Part shown: piece by piece, positions 11,013 through 21,420 of the stretch
Layout: every line of letters begins with the position of its first letter
Numbering within the stretch: the stretch's first letter is position 1
Assembly: GCA_003550325.1 (NCBI GenBank)
Contig: QKWP01000342.1
Location: forward strand, 1 to 64,000
Source: Gigaspora rosea
Taxonomy: Eukaryota > Glomeromycota > Glomeromycetes > Diversisporales > Gigasporaceae
DNA length: 64,000 nt
Direction: 5' to 3'
Notes under the pieces: generated by a model
The model's database searches: none
Told to the model about the DNA's origin: nothing
Seen by the model: only the letters and a program-made list of their open reading frames with translations
Program-made: the position numbers and the translations under genes

Positions 11013-12434
11013 AAAATAACGCCCTTTTATTAAATATAAGAAACAGTAATATTAGATTCGTCCTATTCATTAGCATCTTTATAGAAATCCATGATTTAAT
11101 TGATGTCAGCTTAATCAAAATTTGTGTAAATTTGTGAAACTTGTAAATCAAAAAAGTTATCATTATCAAAGCATTTAAATTTAAATTGACCGTATTGATG
11201 ATTAGCTAAGTTGATAATCAATGAGTGATGTTTATTTCGATGTTCGAAATTTTCGATATATGCAATTCCACTCTATGTATAATTTCATATATTTTCCTAA
11301 GATTGTATTGCAGTTATCTATAATCTTCAAATATATAGTTAATGTATCAAGTGCATAAATGATCTGATGTATCTTTTTTTTTCTGTGTCATCTTTGCTTG
11401 CACTGCTTCATCACCATATCTTAACAAATAAACATTAATGCGGATTTAATTCACATTTCTGTATTATATCCCTGCAGCTCTTAATTATGGATGTTATCGA
11501 ATTTGTATTTAGAACAATCCCAATCTTTTCTCTGGTAAAAAAAAATCCAAAACAAAAAAAAACAAATTAGTAAAAATGATAAATAAATATTGTAAATAGA
11601 CGAGAGTAAAATTAACACATAAGACGGCTCTCAGAATATAAAATTCTCATTATCAAGAAGCGTAGTGTTTATGTCCGCATCAATGTTTAAACAATCATCA
11701 ATTGTAGTAAGTTTTGAAACCGAAAATGTGCCGAGTTTCCAGAATAGTCGGAAGGACAATAAAGATAAAGGACGAAGCAAAAAGTAATAGAAATAATTTG
11801 ACCCATTTGGTCTAGTTTTTCAGACAATGTAGATACTAAATAATTGGTATTATAAATAAAGATCCTGTTAGACCAAGGGGAAGAACAATTACATTACTAT
11901 TTAAGCTATATAAATTGTCATAAAACTTTATACGTCCATTCACATATCTATGTATCCGCTCGCTAAATATAACACACCTCTTTCGACCAATGATTTGTTG
12001 ATACACGAAGCCCGATTGCTGTAGAATGATTTACCGGCCGTTTTTAAGATTTCAACATGCATATGTGATATGCTTATTTCTATTTTTGCTCGTCATTGAA
12101 ATTTTAACACCAGATTTCCAAAGTTCTTAAATTTTTGATTACCATTACTATATTTGTACGATTATGATTTAGAGTAGCACAAAAGAATATAAAAGATTAA
12201 ATAGATAAAGTATTTAGGCAAAGAAATTCTTGGTAGAACATACTTGCAGTGCCATAAATACATATATAGTTACATTAACTACCACAGATTTTCTTTTAGA
12301 AAAGATTTCGTGTTACAAATCACATGAGTACAGGTATATACCGAATATGGATGAATGCTATGTGTTTAAAAAATATATATAAGTTTATATACACATTACG
12401 TTCAAATTTGAATTCTTTCGAACCATAACAAAAT
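11013..12434. other. Gene-free interval upstream of the Sel1/kinase locus
   Basis: No coding signal was recognised. The last 120 bp before 12435 hold AT-rich, TATA-like stretches (TATATATAAG near 12375) that could serve the downstream gene. Nothing else could be assigned. Confidence 0.4.
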
Positions 12435-13072
12435 ATGAACCAGGATAGCCCTTTCGCACTTTATAATTTGGGGTATAATTACGAAAAAGGTATTAATTTG
12501 AATAAAGATGAAAAAAAGGCATTCGAATTATACTTGAAAGCTGCGAACATGGGTTATACTCTTGCAATTTTTGATGTTGCTCGTTGTTATGATAATGGAA
12601 TTGGAATTGAAATGGATGAACATAAGGCATTCATTTATTATCAAAAATCTGCAGAGATGGGACATGTTGATGGAACATTTAATGTTGGATGTTGTTATGA
12701 TGATGGAACTGGAGTTGAAAAGGATGAACATAAGGCATTCATTTATTATCAAAAATCTTCAGAGATGGGAGACGCTAAAGGAACATATAATGTTGGATAT
12801 TTTTATGATAATGGAATTGGAGTTGAAAAGGATGAACACAAGGCATTCATAAATCTTCAGAGATGGGGCATGTTGATGGAACATATAACATCGCAAATCG
12901 TTATCAAAATGGAATTGTAGTCTCAAAAGATGAACATAAAGCTTTTAAATATTTTTTAAAACTTGCTAACACGTTAAATATTTCTGGAATTTTTCAAGTT
13001 GCTCGCTGTTATCGAAACGGAATCGGAGTAGGTAGAAATATACAAAAAGCTAATCATTGGTATCAAAGGTAA
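12435..13072 (+). CDS. Sel1-repeat protein, frameshifted in repeat 4
   Basis: The frame from ATG 12435 gives three full 36-residue Sel1 repeats (about residues 5-40, 41-76, 77-112) and part of a fourth. The repeats are near-identical at DNA level, with the core GIGVEKDEHKAFIYYQKS. In repeat 4 the stretch after AAGGCATTCA lacks 10 bases present in repeats 2 and 3, so the frame breaks near 12850. Reading resumes in another frame (KSSEMG, then repeats 5 and 6: DGTYNIANRYQNGIVV, GIFQVARCYRNGIGVG) to 13068. A GT-AG intron (13069-13217) would follow, but its 149-nt length leaves the kinase exon out of phase by one. Sel1 repeats scaffold protein complexes; in AM fungi they are often fused to kinases. 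Either this is a decaying fusion gene or there are assembly errors. The repeat structure itself is certain. Confidence 0.75.
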
Positions 13073-13270
13073 ATGCTTTTTCTTAGTTTTAGATATAATA
13101 CACCATATAATAATTTAAATTTAAATAACTAGGTTCAATGAATTGGTATCAAGTAGGTATTTAATATTATTGATTTAAATTTAATTTATTATTAATTTAT
13201 ATGTTTTTTTTTTAAAGTCAAATACAAGTACGCATCTGAACAATTTGATATTGATCAGGATCTAAAAAAG

Positions 13271-14335
13271 ATGTTGATTGAAAATAAATATCAATTACCA
13301 TGGATTCCTTATGAAGAATTCGATGATATTATGGAAATAGGAAAAGGTGGATTTGCGATTGTATACTGCGCGGATTGGTTCGATAAAAGTCGAGAAATAC
13401 ATACACCAATTGCACTTAAAAAACTTATTTCAAATAATCGTAAAGAATTTATAGAGGAATTAAGAATGTTTTGTGAAATCAGATACGTATACCCATCATT
13501 TTTAAAATGTTTTGGAATATCAAAAGATGATAACGGAAATTATATTATAGTTTTGGAATATGCAAGTAAGAATTCTTTAAATAATAATCTTTACGATGTA
13601 TCACAGATGGATTGGAAGAAAAAATTAAAATTATTACAATGTATAACTTTTGATCTTGATATGATTCATTTTAAAGGATTAATCCATAAAGATTTGCATA
13701 GTGGTAATATTTTACAGGATGATATAGATAACGCATATATTTCAGATCTGGGGCTTACAACATCAATGGAAAATAAGTCTGGTGGACTATTTGGGGTATT
13801 ACCTTACATTGCTCCTGTAATTTTAATACAACAAGCATCAATGAATGAAAAGTTAACTAGGAAAATAATGTTTACGCAAGCAGCTGATATTTATTCGTTA
13901 GGAATAATTATGACGGAAATATCAACTGGATCTAGAGCTTTTGATGGCCATGATTTTGAGGATCTCGCAATAAAAATTTGTATGGGATTACGACCTGAGT
14001 TTGCCCCTGGAACACCCTATTGCTACGTAGAATTAGCGAAACGATGCTTGGATCCCGATCCTCAAAAAAGACCTACTGCAGTAGATATAACAAGTAAACT
14101 TTATAAATGGAATAGAAGCGTTGAAAATACAAATGAAATAGATGAAATTAAAATGCAATTTCTAGAGGCTGATAGGATCAGTCCAAATCCTGTGATGAAA
14201 ATACACCCAGATCACATGTACTCCTCGAAGCTCATCAATACGCAAAAGATTACTGAAAGCCTATTGAACTTAAACGATAGTAATCCAATAGAAAGCATGG
14301 AAAAATTCCTAATAACTATTGATAATTTTTTTTAG
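13271..14335 (+). CDS. TKL-type serine/threonine kinase, C-terminal module of the Sel1/kinase locus
   Basis: 354 codons from ATG 13271; the coding exon may begin at 13218 after a TTTAAAG acceptor, adding KYKYASEQFDIDQDLKK. Glycine loop GKGGFAIVY (24-32), VAIK-like lysine K50 (IALKKL), catalytic loop HKDLHSGN (139-146) and DLG in place of DFG (159-161) are all present, so ATP binding and phosphotransfer are plausible. The APE motif reads APV (YIAPVIL): one codon appears to be missing, removing the Glu that normally salt-bridges the C-lobe arginine. The C-lobe ends with LAKRCLDPDPQKRPT (about 257-271), then a roughly 80-residue tail of unknown role. It sits directly behind six Sel1 repeats and probably belongs to one ancestral Sel1-kinase gene. 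Loss of the APE Glu could weaken folding or substrate docking. Confidence 0.85.
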   Translation: MLIENKYQLPWIPYEEFDDIMEIGKGGFAIVYCADWFDKSREIHTPIALKKLISNNRKEFIEELRMFCEIRYVYPSFLKCFGISKDDNGNYIIVLEYASKNSLNNNLYDVSQMDWKKKLKLLQCITFDLDMIHFKGLIHKDLHSGNILQDDIDNAYISDLGLTTSMENKSGGLFGVLPYIAPVILIQQASMNEKLTRKIMFTQAADIYSLGIIMTEISTGSRAFDGHDFEDLAIKICMGLRPEFAPGTPYCYVELAKRCLDPDPQKRPTAVDITSKLYKWNRSVENTNEIDEIKMQFLEADRISPNPVMKIHPDHMYSSKLINTQKITESLLNLNDSNPIESMEKFLITIDNFF

Positions 14336-14896
14336 ATCTTATATTTTCGTTTAAATCAGAATGTTTCATTATCTTAAAAGAAAAAAAGTCCACAAATTTA
14401 TCTAATGAAATATGGCACATAATTTTATATTATCGAAGTTTAAAACAATTATTAAATAGATTACTGTATCGATTTTGCTTTTTTTTTTTTGCTAAAAATT
14501 GTTCCATATGCTAAATATTTATCTGAATGTTTGCCTTTCGATATTTTATTATAATATAGATTATATTATTCTTTACCAATTTTCCGTGTGTTACTATTAT
14601 CTTTTAAATATAATTGGTTATTATCATATGAAGAGATAATTTTTTTATACTGTTGTTACACTCAAACCACCCCTAAAACGGTTTAGTGAAACAGGGTTTA
14701 AAATAATTGAAAGCCTCACGTGCTTAGTAATAGAACGTGATTGCGTATAGAGGTTTTATGTGATTTGCTTTTATGAAAGAGGCAAAACGGCTAAAGGTAC
14801 ATGGAGATACCGATAGTCGTATCAGTTTATCAATAAAACTATAACTAACTCTGAGAAACGTGAAGACTATCACAGTAATCACGTGATCGATATCGT
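14336..14896. other. Gene-free interval after the kinase
   Basis: AT-rich 3' flank of the kinase with homopolymer T and A runs. A short self-complementary word pair (AAACCACCCC / GGTTTAGTG) lies near 14665-14690. No gene or complete element recognised. Confidence 0.4.
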
Positions 14897-14969
14897 TAGG
14901 CCGTTTGAAGTGGTTAACATCACCCCTCCCCCAATGGTCCCCCAGCCCCCGGGTAAAATGAACATATGA
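14897..14969 (+). repeat. GGCCGTTTGAAGT-type repeat terminus, copy 1
   Basis: TAGGCCGTTTGAAGTGGTTAA, then CATCACCCCTCCCCC, a C-rich spacer and GGTAAAATGAACATATG. The same order of blocks recurs at 15204, 15877, 16366 (inverted) and 43761, marking one transposon-end family. Confidence 0.7.
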
Positions 14970-15203
14970 AAAAAATAAAAAATAATGAATATTATCATTA
15001 TTTAGAAATCAAATTCAATATATAAATTCGATTTATTACTTTGCATGATATTACTAGTAGCTGACGTATGTACGAACGTACGTACTTAGCTCTATATATG
15101 GGGGTCGTCTAAATTTGCGGAGAAGAATCACGTGATACCTGACCAATCAAATTAAGAATTTGATGATCTTAGGCAATTTTGCTTATTACTACCTAAAACC
15201 TAT

Positions 15204-15275
15204 CTAAGGCCTTTGAAGTTAAGCTTTCGGTTAACATCACCCCTCCCCTTCCTCTTTGATGCCCCCCGGTAAAAA
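15204..15275 (+). repeat. GGCCGTTTGAAGT-type repeat terminus, copy 2
   Basis: TAAGGCCTTTGAAGTTAAGC, CGGTTAACATCACCCCTCCC and CCCCCGGTAAAA: same block order as at 14897. A 44-bp inverted pair around 15325-15400 (TTTCGAATTTCGGCC / GGCCGAAACTCGAAA) follows it and may be a separate small foldback. Confidence 0.65.
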
Positions 15276-15876
15276 TTAAAAAAAATAAATACTGCATAAC
15301 CACGAAATAACGCGATGGGTGTGGTTTCGAATTTCGGCCTCAATTAAGATTAATTCAGGCCGAAACTCGAAATAACTCTGTGCATTATTTCGCGGTTAAA
15401 ATAAAAATAAAACACGAATTAAAAAAAAAATAAAAACTTAAAAAAAATAAAATAAATAAATAAATAATAAAAAATAAAGCTAAAATTTTAATTCCTATTT
15501 GCTGTCCTCTCATATATGCAAAAAACTGCTGAATAAAGAGCTTCCGAAGTGCTTTTTGTTCGATTGTGAAGAGCTAGAAAACTAGTATTAACGAGAAGAA
15601 ATATTTGAATAAACATTTAGCTTTTACGTAATCATTTGGGACAAAATTTGCTCGACCAATAGGAATTTAGAAAACCCAAAATTCCAATCTGTGATCGCTG
15701 CATACATACTTTAAAATGATGCAGATCCGATCACTAGATCACGCGAATTTTGCCTGTAAAAATTGTACATACGTACGAAGTTCTTTTTATCGGATAAAAT
15801 ACTTTTTATAATAAATTAATTATATACCGATATTTATTTATTTTTGCTCCTTTCTTTTATAAGAGGAATGTAATGG

Positions 15877-16366
15877 TAAGGCCGTTTGAAGTTAATTTTT
15901 CAGTTAACATCACCCCCAGCTGAAGCCCCCGAAAAATGAACAGCCAATCAAAACGCTGAATGACTCTCACCAATCACCTGATTTACATCAACCAATGAAA
16001 TTGCTTCATTTTTATATGTTCGTTTCATATGTTCGTTTCATTTTACCCCCTCCCCCCTCCCATGCAGGGATGGTAAATGACTTTAAATGACCCAAATGAC
16101 TCAAATGACAAATGACCAGTCATTGGTCATTTCACGGCACAAATGACTTAAGAAGTATCATTTAACTCTGGTTAATCGATTATCTAATACTTTTATTGAT
16201 TATTATTCGTAAAATAAAATGTTGTTAGATGCTATCTAATAAAAATTAACTGAATAATTTGATGAATGATNCGTTTCATATGTTCGTTTCATTTTACCCC
16301 CCTCCCCCCTCCCATGAGTCCTGGAAAAGTGATGTTAACCAAAGAATCAACTTCGAACGGCCTTAA
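15877..16366. mobile_element. TIR element with TAAGGCCGTTYGAAGT ends, interrupted
   Basis: TAAGGCCGTTTGAAGTTAAT at 15877 is matched in inverted orientation by TTAAGGCCGTTCGAAGTTG read leftward from 16366. Both arms then carry GTTAACATCAC and a C-rich block. The interior contains two direct copies of CGTTTCATATGTTCGTTTCA..CCATG (16024-16066 and 16272-16313), a partial hAT-like element and an N at 16271, so the present structure is not that of the original element. Confidence 0.65.
16067..16271. mobile_element. Left part of a hAT-like element, cut off at an N
   Basis: CAGGGATGGTAAATGAC begins at 16069, followed by forward and reverse copies of AAATGAC. This resembles hAT ends (CAGGG) and the intact MITE at 16377. 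No right end (GTCATTTACCATCCCTG) appears before the single N at 16271. Confidence 0.55.
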
Positions 16367-16376
16367 TCACTAACGA

Positions 16377-16763
16377 CAGGGACGGTGAATCATATCGATT
16401 TGATTTTGCAAAAATATCGATCGGTATGGTCAAAAATATCGATTTATATCGATATACTCATGATTGGCCAATTAAAATGCAAAATTTTGTACGACAGTTA
16501 CAGATAACGTGATATAACGTGATCAGTAACTAAATTTCTTTCTTCTTTTGACGTGTTTGTTGATTGTCTATTTTACCGAAGCTTATCAACGGTTCAAGTT
16601 AGCAAATTTATAGTGCCTGGCCCGAATTATACTTTTAATTTTGCCCAAGTGCATATTGTTACACTGCATTAACATTTGCGAAAATATCGATTTCCCCATG
16701 ATTTGGCATAAAAATATCGTTTTATATATTATCGATACAAATCGATATTATTCATCGTCCCTG
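16377..16763. mobile_element. hAT MITE with perfect 8-bp target duplication
   Basis: 387 bp. TIR CAGGGACGGTGAAT..ATATCGATTT on the left and AAATCGATATTATTCATCGT then CCCTG on the right. It is flanked on both sides by ACTAACGA (16369-16376 and 16764-16771), an 8-bp duplication that with CAGGG ends identifies hAT. The interior is rich in ATATCGAT words. Related copies form the tandem cluster at 21.5-24.1 kb. Confidence 0.9.
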
Positions 16764-16984
16764 ACTAACGATTATAATCGATTGAAATCAGGTTACACAA
16801 GTGTATGAAGACACAAGTATCGAGTTTATTTAATAAATCAGTGTATAAGACACGATTATTTATTAGAATGATGAGTTATTTATTAGACAACTATTTTAGT
16901 AGATAACTAACAACTAGTCTTGTAGACAACTGATTTGGCTCAGGGCGAGACTCGATGTATTTATACATTTTTATTATATAGTTC

Positions 16985-17115
16985 GTGATCAACGAGATCT
17001 GCTAGATATCGATGATATACTAGATCCATGTGATCTATAAGATCACTAATATCAGTGTGATCCATGTGATCTAGAGGATCATCGTGATCAATGTGATCAA
17101 TGTGATCTACGTGAT
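16985..17115. repeat. GATC-dense low-complexity tract
   Basis: At least eleven GATC tetranucleotides in about 130 bp, mostly as GTGATC or AGATC (GTGATCAATGTGATCAATGT at 17086). Probably an imperfect short tandem repeat derived from GTGATCNA. Confidence 0.7.
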
Positions 17116-17941
17116 TTCTTGGCTTTGGTGTTCACATGTTCTAATGTCTCGTGACATACCTGTCCAATAATATTTTATGACGAATTCTAGGCCAACACTG
17201 TTTTACAATTGATGATTTTGACCGAAAATACAATACCTCATTTAAGGCCAGAAGCTGATTTTACTTTACTTAGTTGTTTCATTTGTTTGTAATATAATTG
17301 GTAGATTAAACCCAGTGGTTCATGCTGATGAAACGCGAAGCTATTTTTGTCTTTGTTAAGTAAAACCTTAAATGATTAAATAAAGAAACTAATGAATTGT
17401 GACCAAACTGACAAAACTGCAAAAGAAGAAAAATTGGATTCACGTGATCATCCATCATTATGTAAAGTAATTCAAGGGTAGCTGCGTTTTTCTCGATGAT
17501 TTTGCTTAAATAAATGCTAAGGTTCAATGTGTTCATTTAAATTCAAAGGTCATATTGAAAAATAGGGCTAACGGGGTGACGGCTAGGACTACTAAAAACC
17601 ACTACTTATCCAATACAAATACTATTTATCAATCGCCAAGACACCTAAACTTTTGAACTGGTTTGCTAAAATAGACGTGGAAGATTTTGTCCAGGTTCGT
17701 CAGGTCTTACTGCACATAGTAAAATGTTAAGTAGTTGCTGGTAGCTTGCTTATATGCAGAGCAGTGATTTAACGCTAATTCTATAATTCTTTCTTCGAAT
17801 CCAGTGCGCTAGGAGCTTCAATATTATTTCTGATTGTGAAGGTGCTTCACTTTTAGTTAAATTTTGGTGCCTCTGAAAGAATAAATGCTATTGTAGAAGC
17901 TGTTTCTAAAAATATTACTTTGAAACTTAACTTTATAGCGA
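17116..17941. other. Repeat-derived interval
   Basis: 17304-17440 resembles, with many changes, the left subterminal part of the element at 22035 (shared order: GCTGATGAAACGCGAAG, TCTTTGTTAAG, CAAACTGACAAAACTGC). A tRNA-like B-box stretch (TCTTCGAATCCAG) at 17792 lacks a foldable cloverleaf. No gene. Confidence 0.4.
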
Positions 17942-18390
17942 CCCAGTTAATTATGAGATTGATTACATATTGAAAATATTAATCGCATATGCTATCGAAA
18001 TAATAAAGAGAAATTTTGCAATGATTCTTTACATAAATATCGATTAATTTTTTTTTTTTTTTGAATTTTCGGTACAAATTTTATTAGCAATCGGTGATTT
18101 GCACCAATCATTTCAATACTGTCAAAAGAATAGCCTAAACTTGCTCTTGAAAAAAATTGATCATACAATAGGTTGTAGTCATTTCGAAACCAAAATACGA
18201 GTAATGTAGTATGAAATAAGGCTTGGAATCAGTTTAGTTGACAAACTGATTCCAATCCCTAATATGAAGTTAACCAACAAATAAAAATAATCATATCTGT
18301 GTTGTTATCCTTTATTTGTTTTGCACAAAAAAACATAATTTGTTAAATAAGTAGAAACTAATTCTATGAGTCCAATGTCTGTTTTATTAT
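17942..18390 (+). repeat. Dispersed repeat family A, copy 2
   Basis: Direct-orientation partner of 175-622. The central stem-loop (about 18222-18258) is kept, with a C-G pair in copy 1 replaced by an A-T pair here. It ends just before the GGTAGCTGCGCAACGCAG hairpin motif at 18397. Confidence 0.75.
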
Positions 18391-18396
18391 TTACTA

Positions 18397-18440
18397 ATAA
18401 GGTAGCTGCGCAACGCAGTTGCGCTAAAACCAAGAACGGG
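18397..18440 (+). repeat. Hairpin motif family B, copy 1
   Basis: AATAAGGTAGCTGCGCAACG followed by CAGTTGCGC and TAAAACCAAGAACGGG. GCGCAAC-GCA-GTTGCGC is a perfect 7-bp stem. Related copies lie at 35411, 40143, 44191 (inverted) and possibly 28240. The combination of a fixed flank and a short GC hairpin recalls Helitron 3' ends, read on the minus strand, but the expected CTRR terminus is not clear. Confidence 0.65.
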
Positions 18441-19022
18441 AATTTTTTGAGTATATGATTGGTTTTTCATCTAATTTTTTTGAATGAATCGTGTTTGTTA
18501 ATTATTGCGTGCTTATATTTTGTGATATAAAGAAAGAAGTAGGAATATTGTAGAACAATAATATAAGTTAAAAAAATACGTATTAATAGCTAAGATATAG
18601 ACGAGAAAGAGTGGGGAAACAGTTAGCTTACTGAATAGTTCAACCATTGCCTTTTTTAATTATAAATAGTATTCTTGGTTGTTGCATTTACCGATTTAGA
18701 AATTATAGTTAACGTGGCATCTAATAGTGTTGAGTTGAATGATATTTTTAGAAAATAATGAATAATCATATAGAAATATGTGGTAGGTATATAAGTGTTT
18801 ACGTAATGTAATTCAGATAATATATGTGTAGATAAAAATATGTTTTTGTGTGGTGTGTATTTATTTAGTAATTTATTAGTTTATAATTGTGTGTATAAGC
18901 ATGATAATGGGTAAAAGTAAATTTTATATAAAAAGGATATACAGATTTTTCAATAAACATTAAACATTTTTTTATGAAAAAATTTTCTTAGCCATGCCTT
19001 GTAATGTAGATACAATTTAAGA

Positions 19023-20126
19023 ACCAAGGTTGTTAGAGAAACTGAGAAAGATGATTTGTTAGTAGTATGGGCAATTGGTGTTTATCCTTTGGGGATGAAG
19101 ATAAAGAGATTGAGTTGACATTATTTATACTAGTCAATTTTGAAGAAAGAGATTATGATGCACAATCAATTTTCTCAAGGGACGAATCTTTTTCTGTCGG
19201 GGCAAGATCATACCCGATCATTATAAAGATAGTATAAGACTGAGGACAATTTTATTTTTATTTAATACAGTAATTACTAAAATATAATTTAATCTCACGA
19301 TAAATTTAAAAGAAAAGTGTACCTATATTTATTTTTTACATTTGTTCAAACATTGTTAGGAAAAATAAGAATTGGGTTTTCGAATTTATTATTTGGTCTT
19401 GGAGTTTAATTGGATGAGATATATGTGGTAATTATTTGAAATTAGTAAATAATAAATAATAAACTCGAAAGCTTGATGTACAAATTTTGATATTGCTTCA
19501 TTTATTAGTTTGTTATGAAATTAAATTATTTATAAGTAGGGATGGAAAATGTTTTTATTACATAATAAAAATGAGTATTTATTATATTTTAAAAACAAAT
19601 TTAACTATTTGGACTTTTAATCCACTTGTTTAAATTAATGAATAAGTGCATAAAACTGATTTTTTTCATCCTTTAGTAAAATAATAGGTTGAAAAATTTT
19701 GGTTTTTTCTGGTTGTACTAAATTTATCAATTTAATTTTTTTAGATGACAGTTTCAAGATAACTATTCTCATGGACGAGATAGTTACTATTCACAAGCTG
19801 AATCATCTACACATCTCAAAATTCTCAGTAAAGTTGTTGGATCAACCAGATGTCCTTTAAAAGCTTCATTAGTTGGAATTGTTCAAGAGGTGTCTGATTT
19901 TAAACACGGAGAAAATGTGATAGTTAAAGTTTTAGTAACAGTTTATTATCACTGAGATTATACTTTCACTATTATTGTTGTATTTCAATATTTAGAATCA
20001 CGTTTTAGGGGATTAACAAGTCATATTCGTCCAAAGGAGGCAGTAGTTTTTGTCGTTGGTCAGTTAGAATTTATAGATGATAGAATATATGTTTATGCAC
20101 AAGACATCAATTGGATAGATAGATGA
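19023..20126 (+). pseudogene. Broken small gene, OB-fold-like product, multi-exon
   Basis: Coding-like blocks in order: TKVVRETEKDDLLVVWAIGV (19023), a frame change into DEDKEIELTLFILVNFEERD and YDAQSIFSRDESFSVG (to about 19200), another change into KIIPDHYKDSIRLRT, a T-rich intron-like gap ending TTTTTTAG at 19743, then SSTHLKILSKVVGSTRCPLK and ASLVGIVQEVSDFKHGENVI. An intron-like gap (GTAACA...TTTAG) precedes SRFRGLTSHIRPKEAVVFVV, ending INWIDR and TGA at 20124. Alternating short beta-like segments (VSLVGIVQEV, AVVFVVGQLEFIDDRIYVYA) look like OB-fold strands, as in RPA-type single-strand DNA binders; this is by pattern only. At least two frameshifts occur and no clean start is seen. The hairpin motif at 18397 lies about 600 bp upstream, so it may have travelled inside an element. 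Confidence 0.55.
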
Positions 20127-20341
20127 TTTAAAGACTAGGACTAATTATCTGACCTTTACTAATAATTCACCCAACTTGTCAAACGCATAAACCACTGACC
20201 TCTCGGTCCCCAAACTTCCTAAACTTCAAGATCCTAAACCGCATCCTGTCTACTACATGAACCCTAATATAAGAAAGATAGCTAACATATATCCATATAG
20301 CTAAAAAGAGAATCTGAGTGTCATCCTGCAGTATTTATTTC

Positions 20342-20545
20342 AGGTCCTTGCACTGCTCTTGCAGCCTCGGAGCCTAACTATCCACTAATAAGGGTCCTTG
20401 CACTGCCACTGCAGCCGTGGAACCTAACTATCCGCTAACAAGGGTCCTTGTACCGCAGCCACGGAGCCCACAAATTGCTACTGATGTCCTTGCAAGCGCG
20501 GAGCCCAGAAACTAAATGGAAAGATCTTTGTACTACTACTGTAGC
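20342..20545. repeat. Minisatellite of about 60-bp units
   Basis: Four to five units with GGTCCTTGCACTGCCACTGC, AGCCGTGGAACCTAACTATC and CGCTAACAAG, decaying toward the right. The tract is clearly richer in G and C than its surroundings. No frame is maintained across units. Confidence 0.8.
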
Positions 20546-20846
20546 CGTGGATCCTTACCCATCCAATATATCGTCCAACCAGACCGATGCTACTAATACT
20601 TGCCAGGCCACTTAAAATGGGCCTTTATTAAGGCGAGCAATAGCGAAACAAAAGATAACTTCCTCTCTTCTGAATAAAAAAACCCTTATAAACTTTATCC
20701 CTCCTCCTATTCATACCCCTAGCCCTATTTCAATATATCCTATTTACTAATATTCATAAAAACCTAAATTTGCTAAAATCATATGTCATCCCAACAAAAA
20801 TAAAAAAAAAAACAAAACACGAAGCCTCAACCAAGGCACTAGACTA

Positions 20847-21420
20847 ACCATAAAAGACAAAATCACATGCGATCTACTTCGTTGACGAGCTTAACAAAAT
20901 TTCAGTACAATACTTGATTTACTGTAAAAATTTTGTTACAAATCGACACATGATACTGTATGTGGTTAAGGCTGATTTAGTACTATCTTGATGAAACAAT
21001 TGTTAAATTGGATGACATTCTTGATCATAACTAGCTCATCGATATATTAGTCTTAACATTTTGGCCACGGTTTGTATAACTAATCAAAAGCGTTAAAGTT
21101 ATATTAATTTTAGCATGCTGATCACATTTTGGATATAACCATGGTTTTATTGGTTGGTAGATCGACATAAAACTACGAGCTACAAGAATGGCTAGGAAAA
21201 TTAATGATTATCAGATAATCTGGACGGCAAATATTCTGGCAAAGTCTAGAAATCAAATCATCAAAATATTTAGTGGAATGCAATTTTTCTTAACATACTG
21301 CTAATATACTCACTATTTTTATTAATCTAAATGTTTTTCTTTTATCTATTGCGGAACAATTGTACTTGCACTTGCTCTCGCACATTTTCTTGCATTTGTT
21401 CTTGAACTTGAGACCATTAT
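20847..21420. repeat. Dispersed repeat family C, longest copy
   Basis: 20847-20890 resembles 40912-40993 (CTAACCATAAAAGACAAAA, GACGAGCTTAAC). 20925-21085 matches 43010-43200 in inverted orientation (TGTGGTTAAGG, ATCGATATATTAGTCTTAAC). 21110-21415 matches 39905-40115 inverted (GGATATAACCATGGTTTTAT, CAGATAATCTGGACGG, TTGCATTTGTTCTTGAA). One parent element of at least 570 bp is implied. No open frame. Confidence 0.7.

Noticed and set aside
12528..12852. Second plus frame (96 codons) and minus frame (74 codons) over the Sel1 repeats
   Set aside because: Shadows of the near-identical Sel1 repeat DNA.
17740..17830. Degenerate tRNA-like stretch ending TCTTCGAATCCAG
   Set aside because: Acceptor and D arms do not pair; too weak to call a tRNA or SINE.
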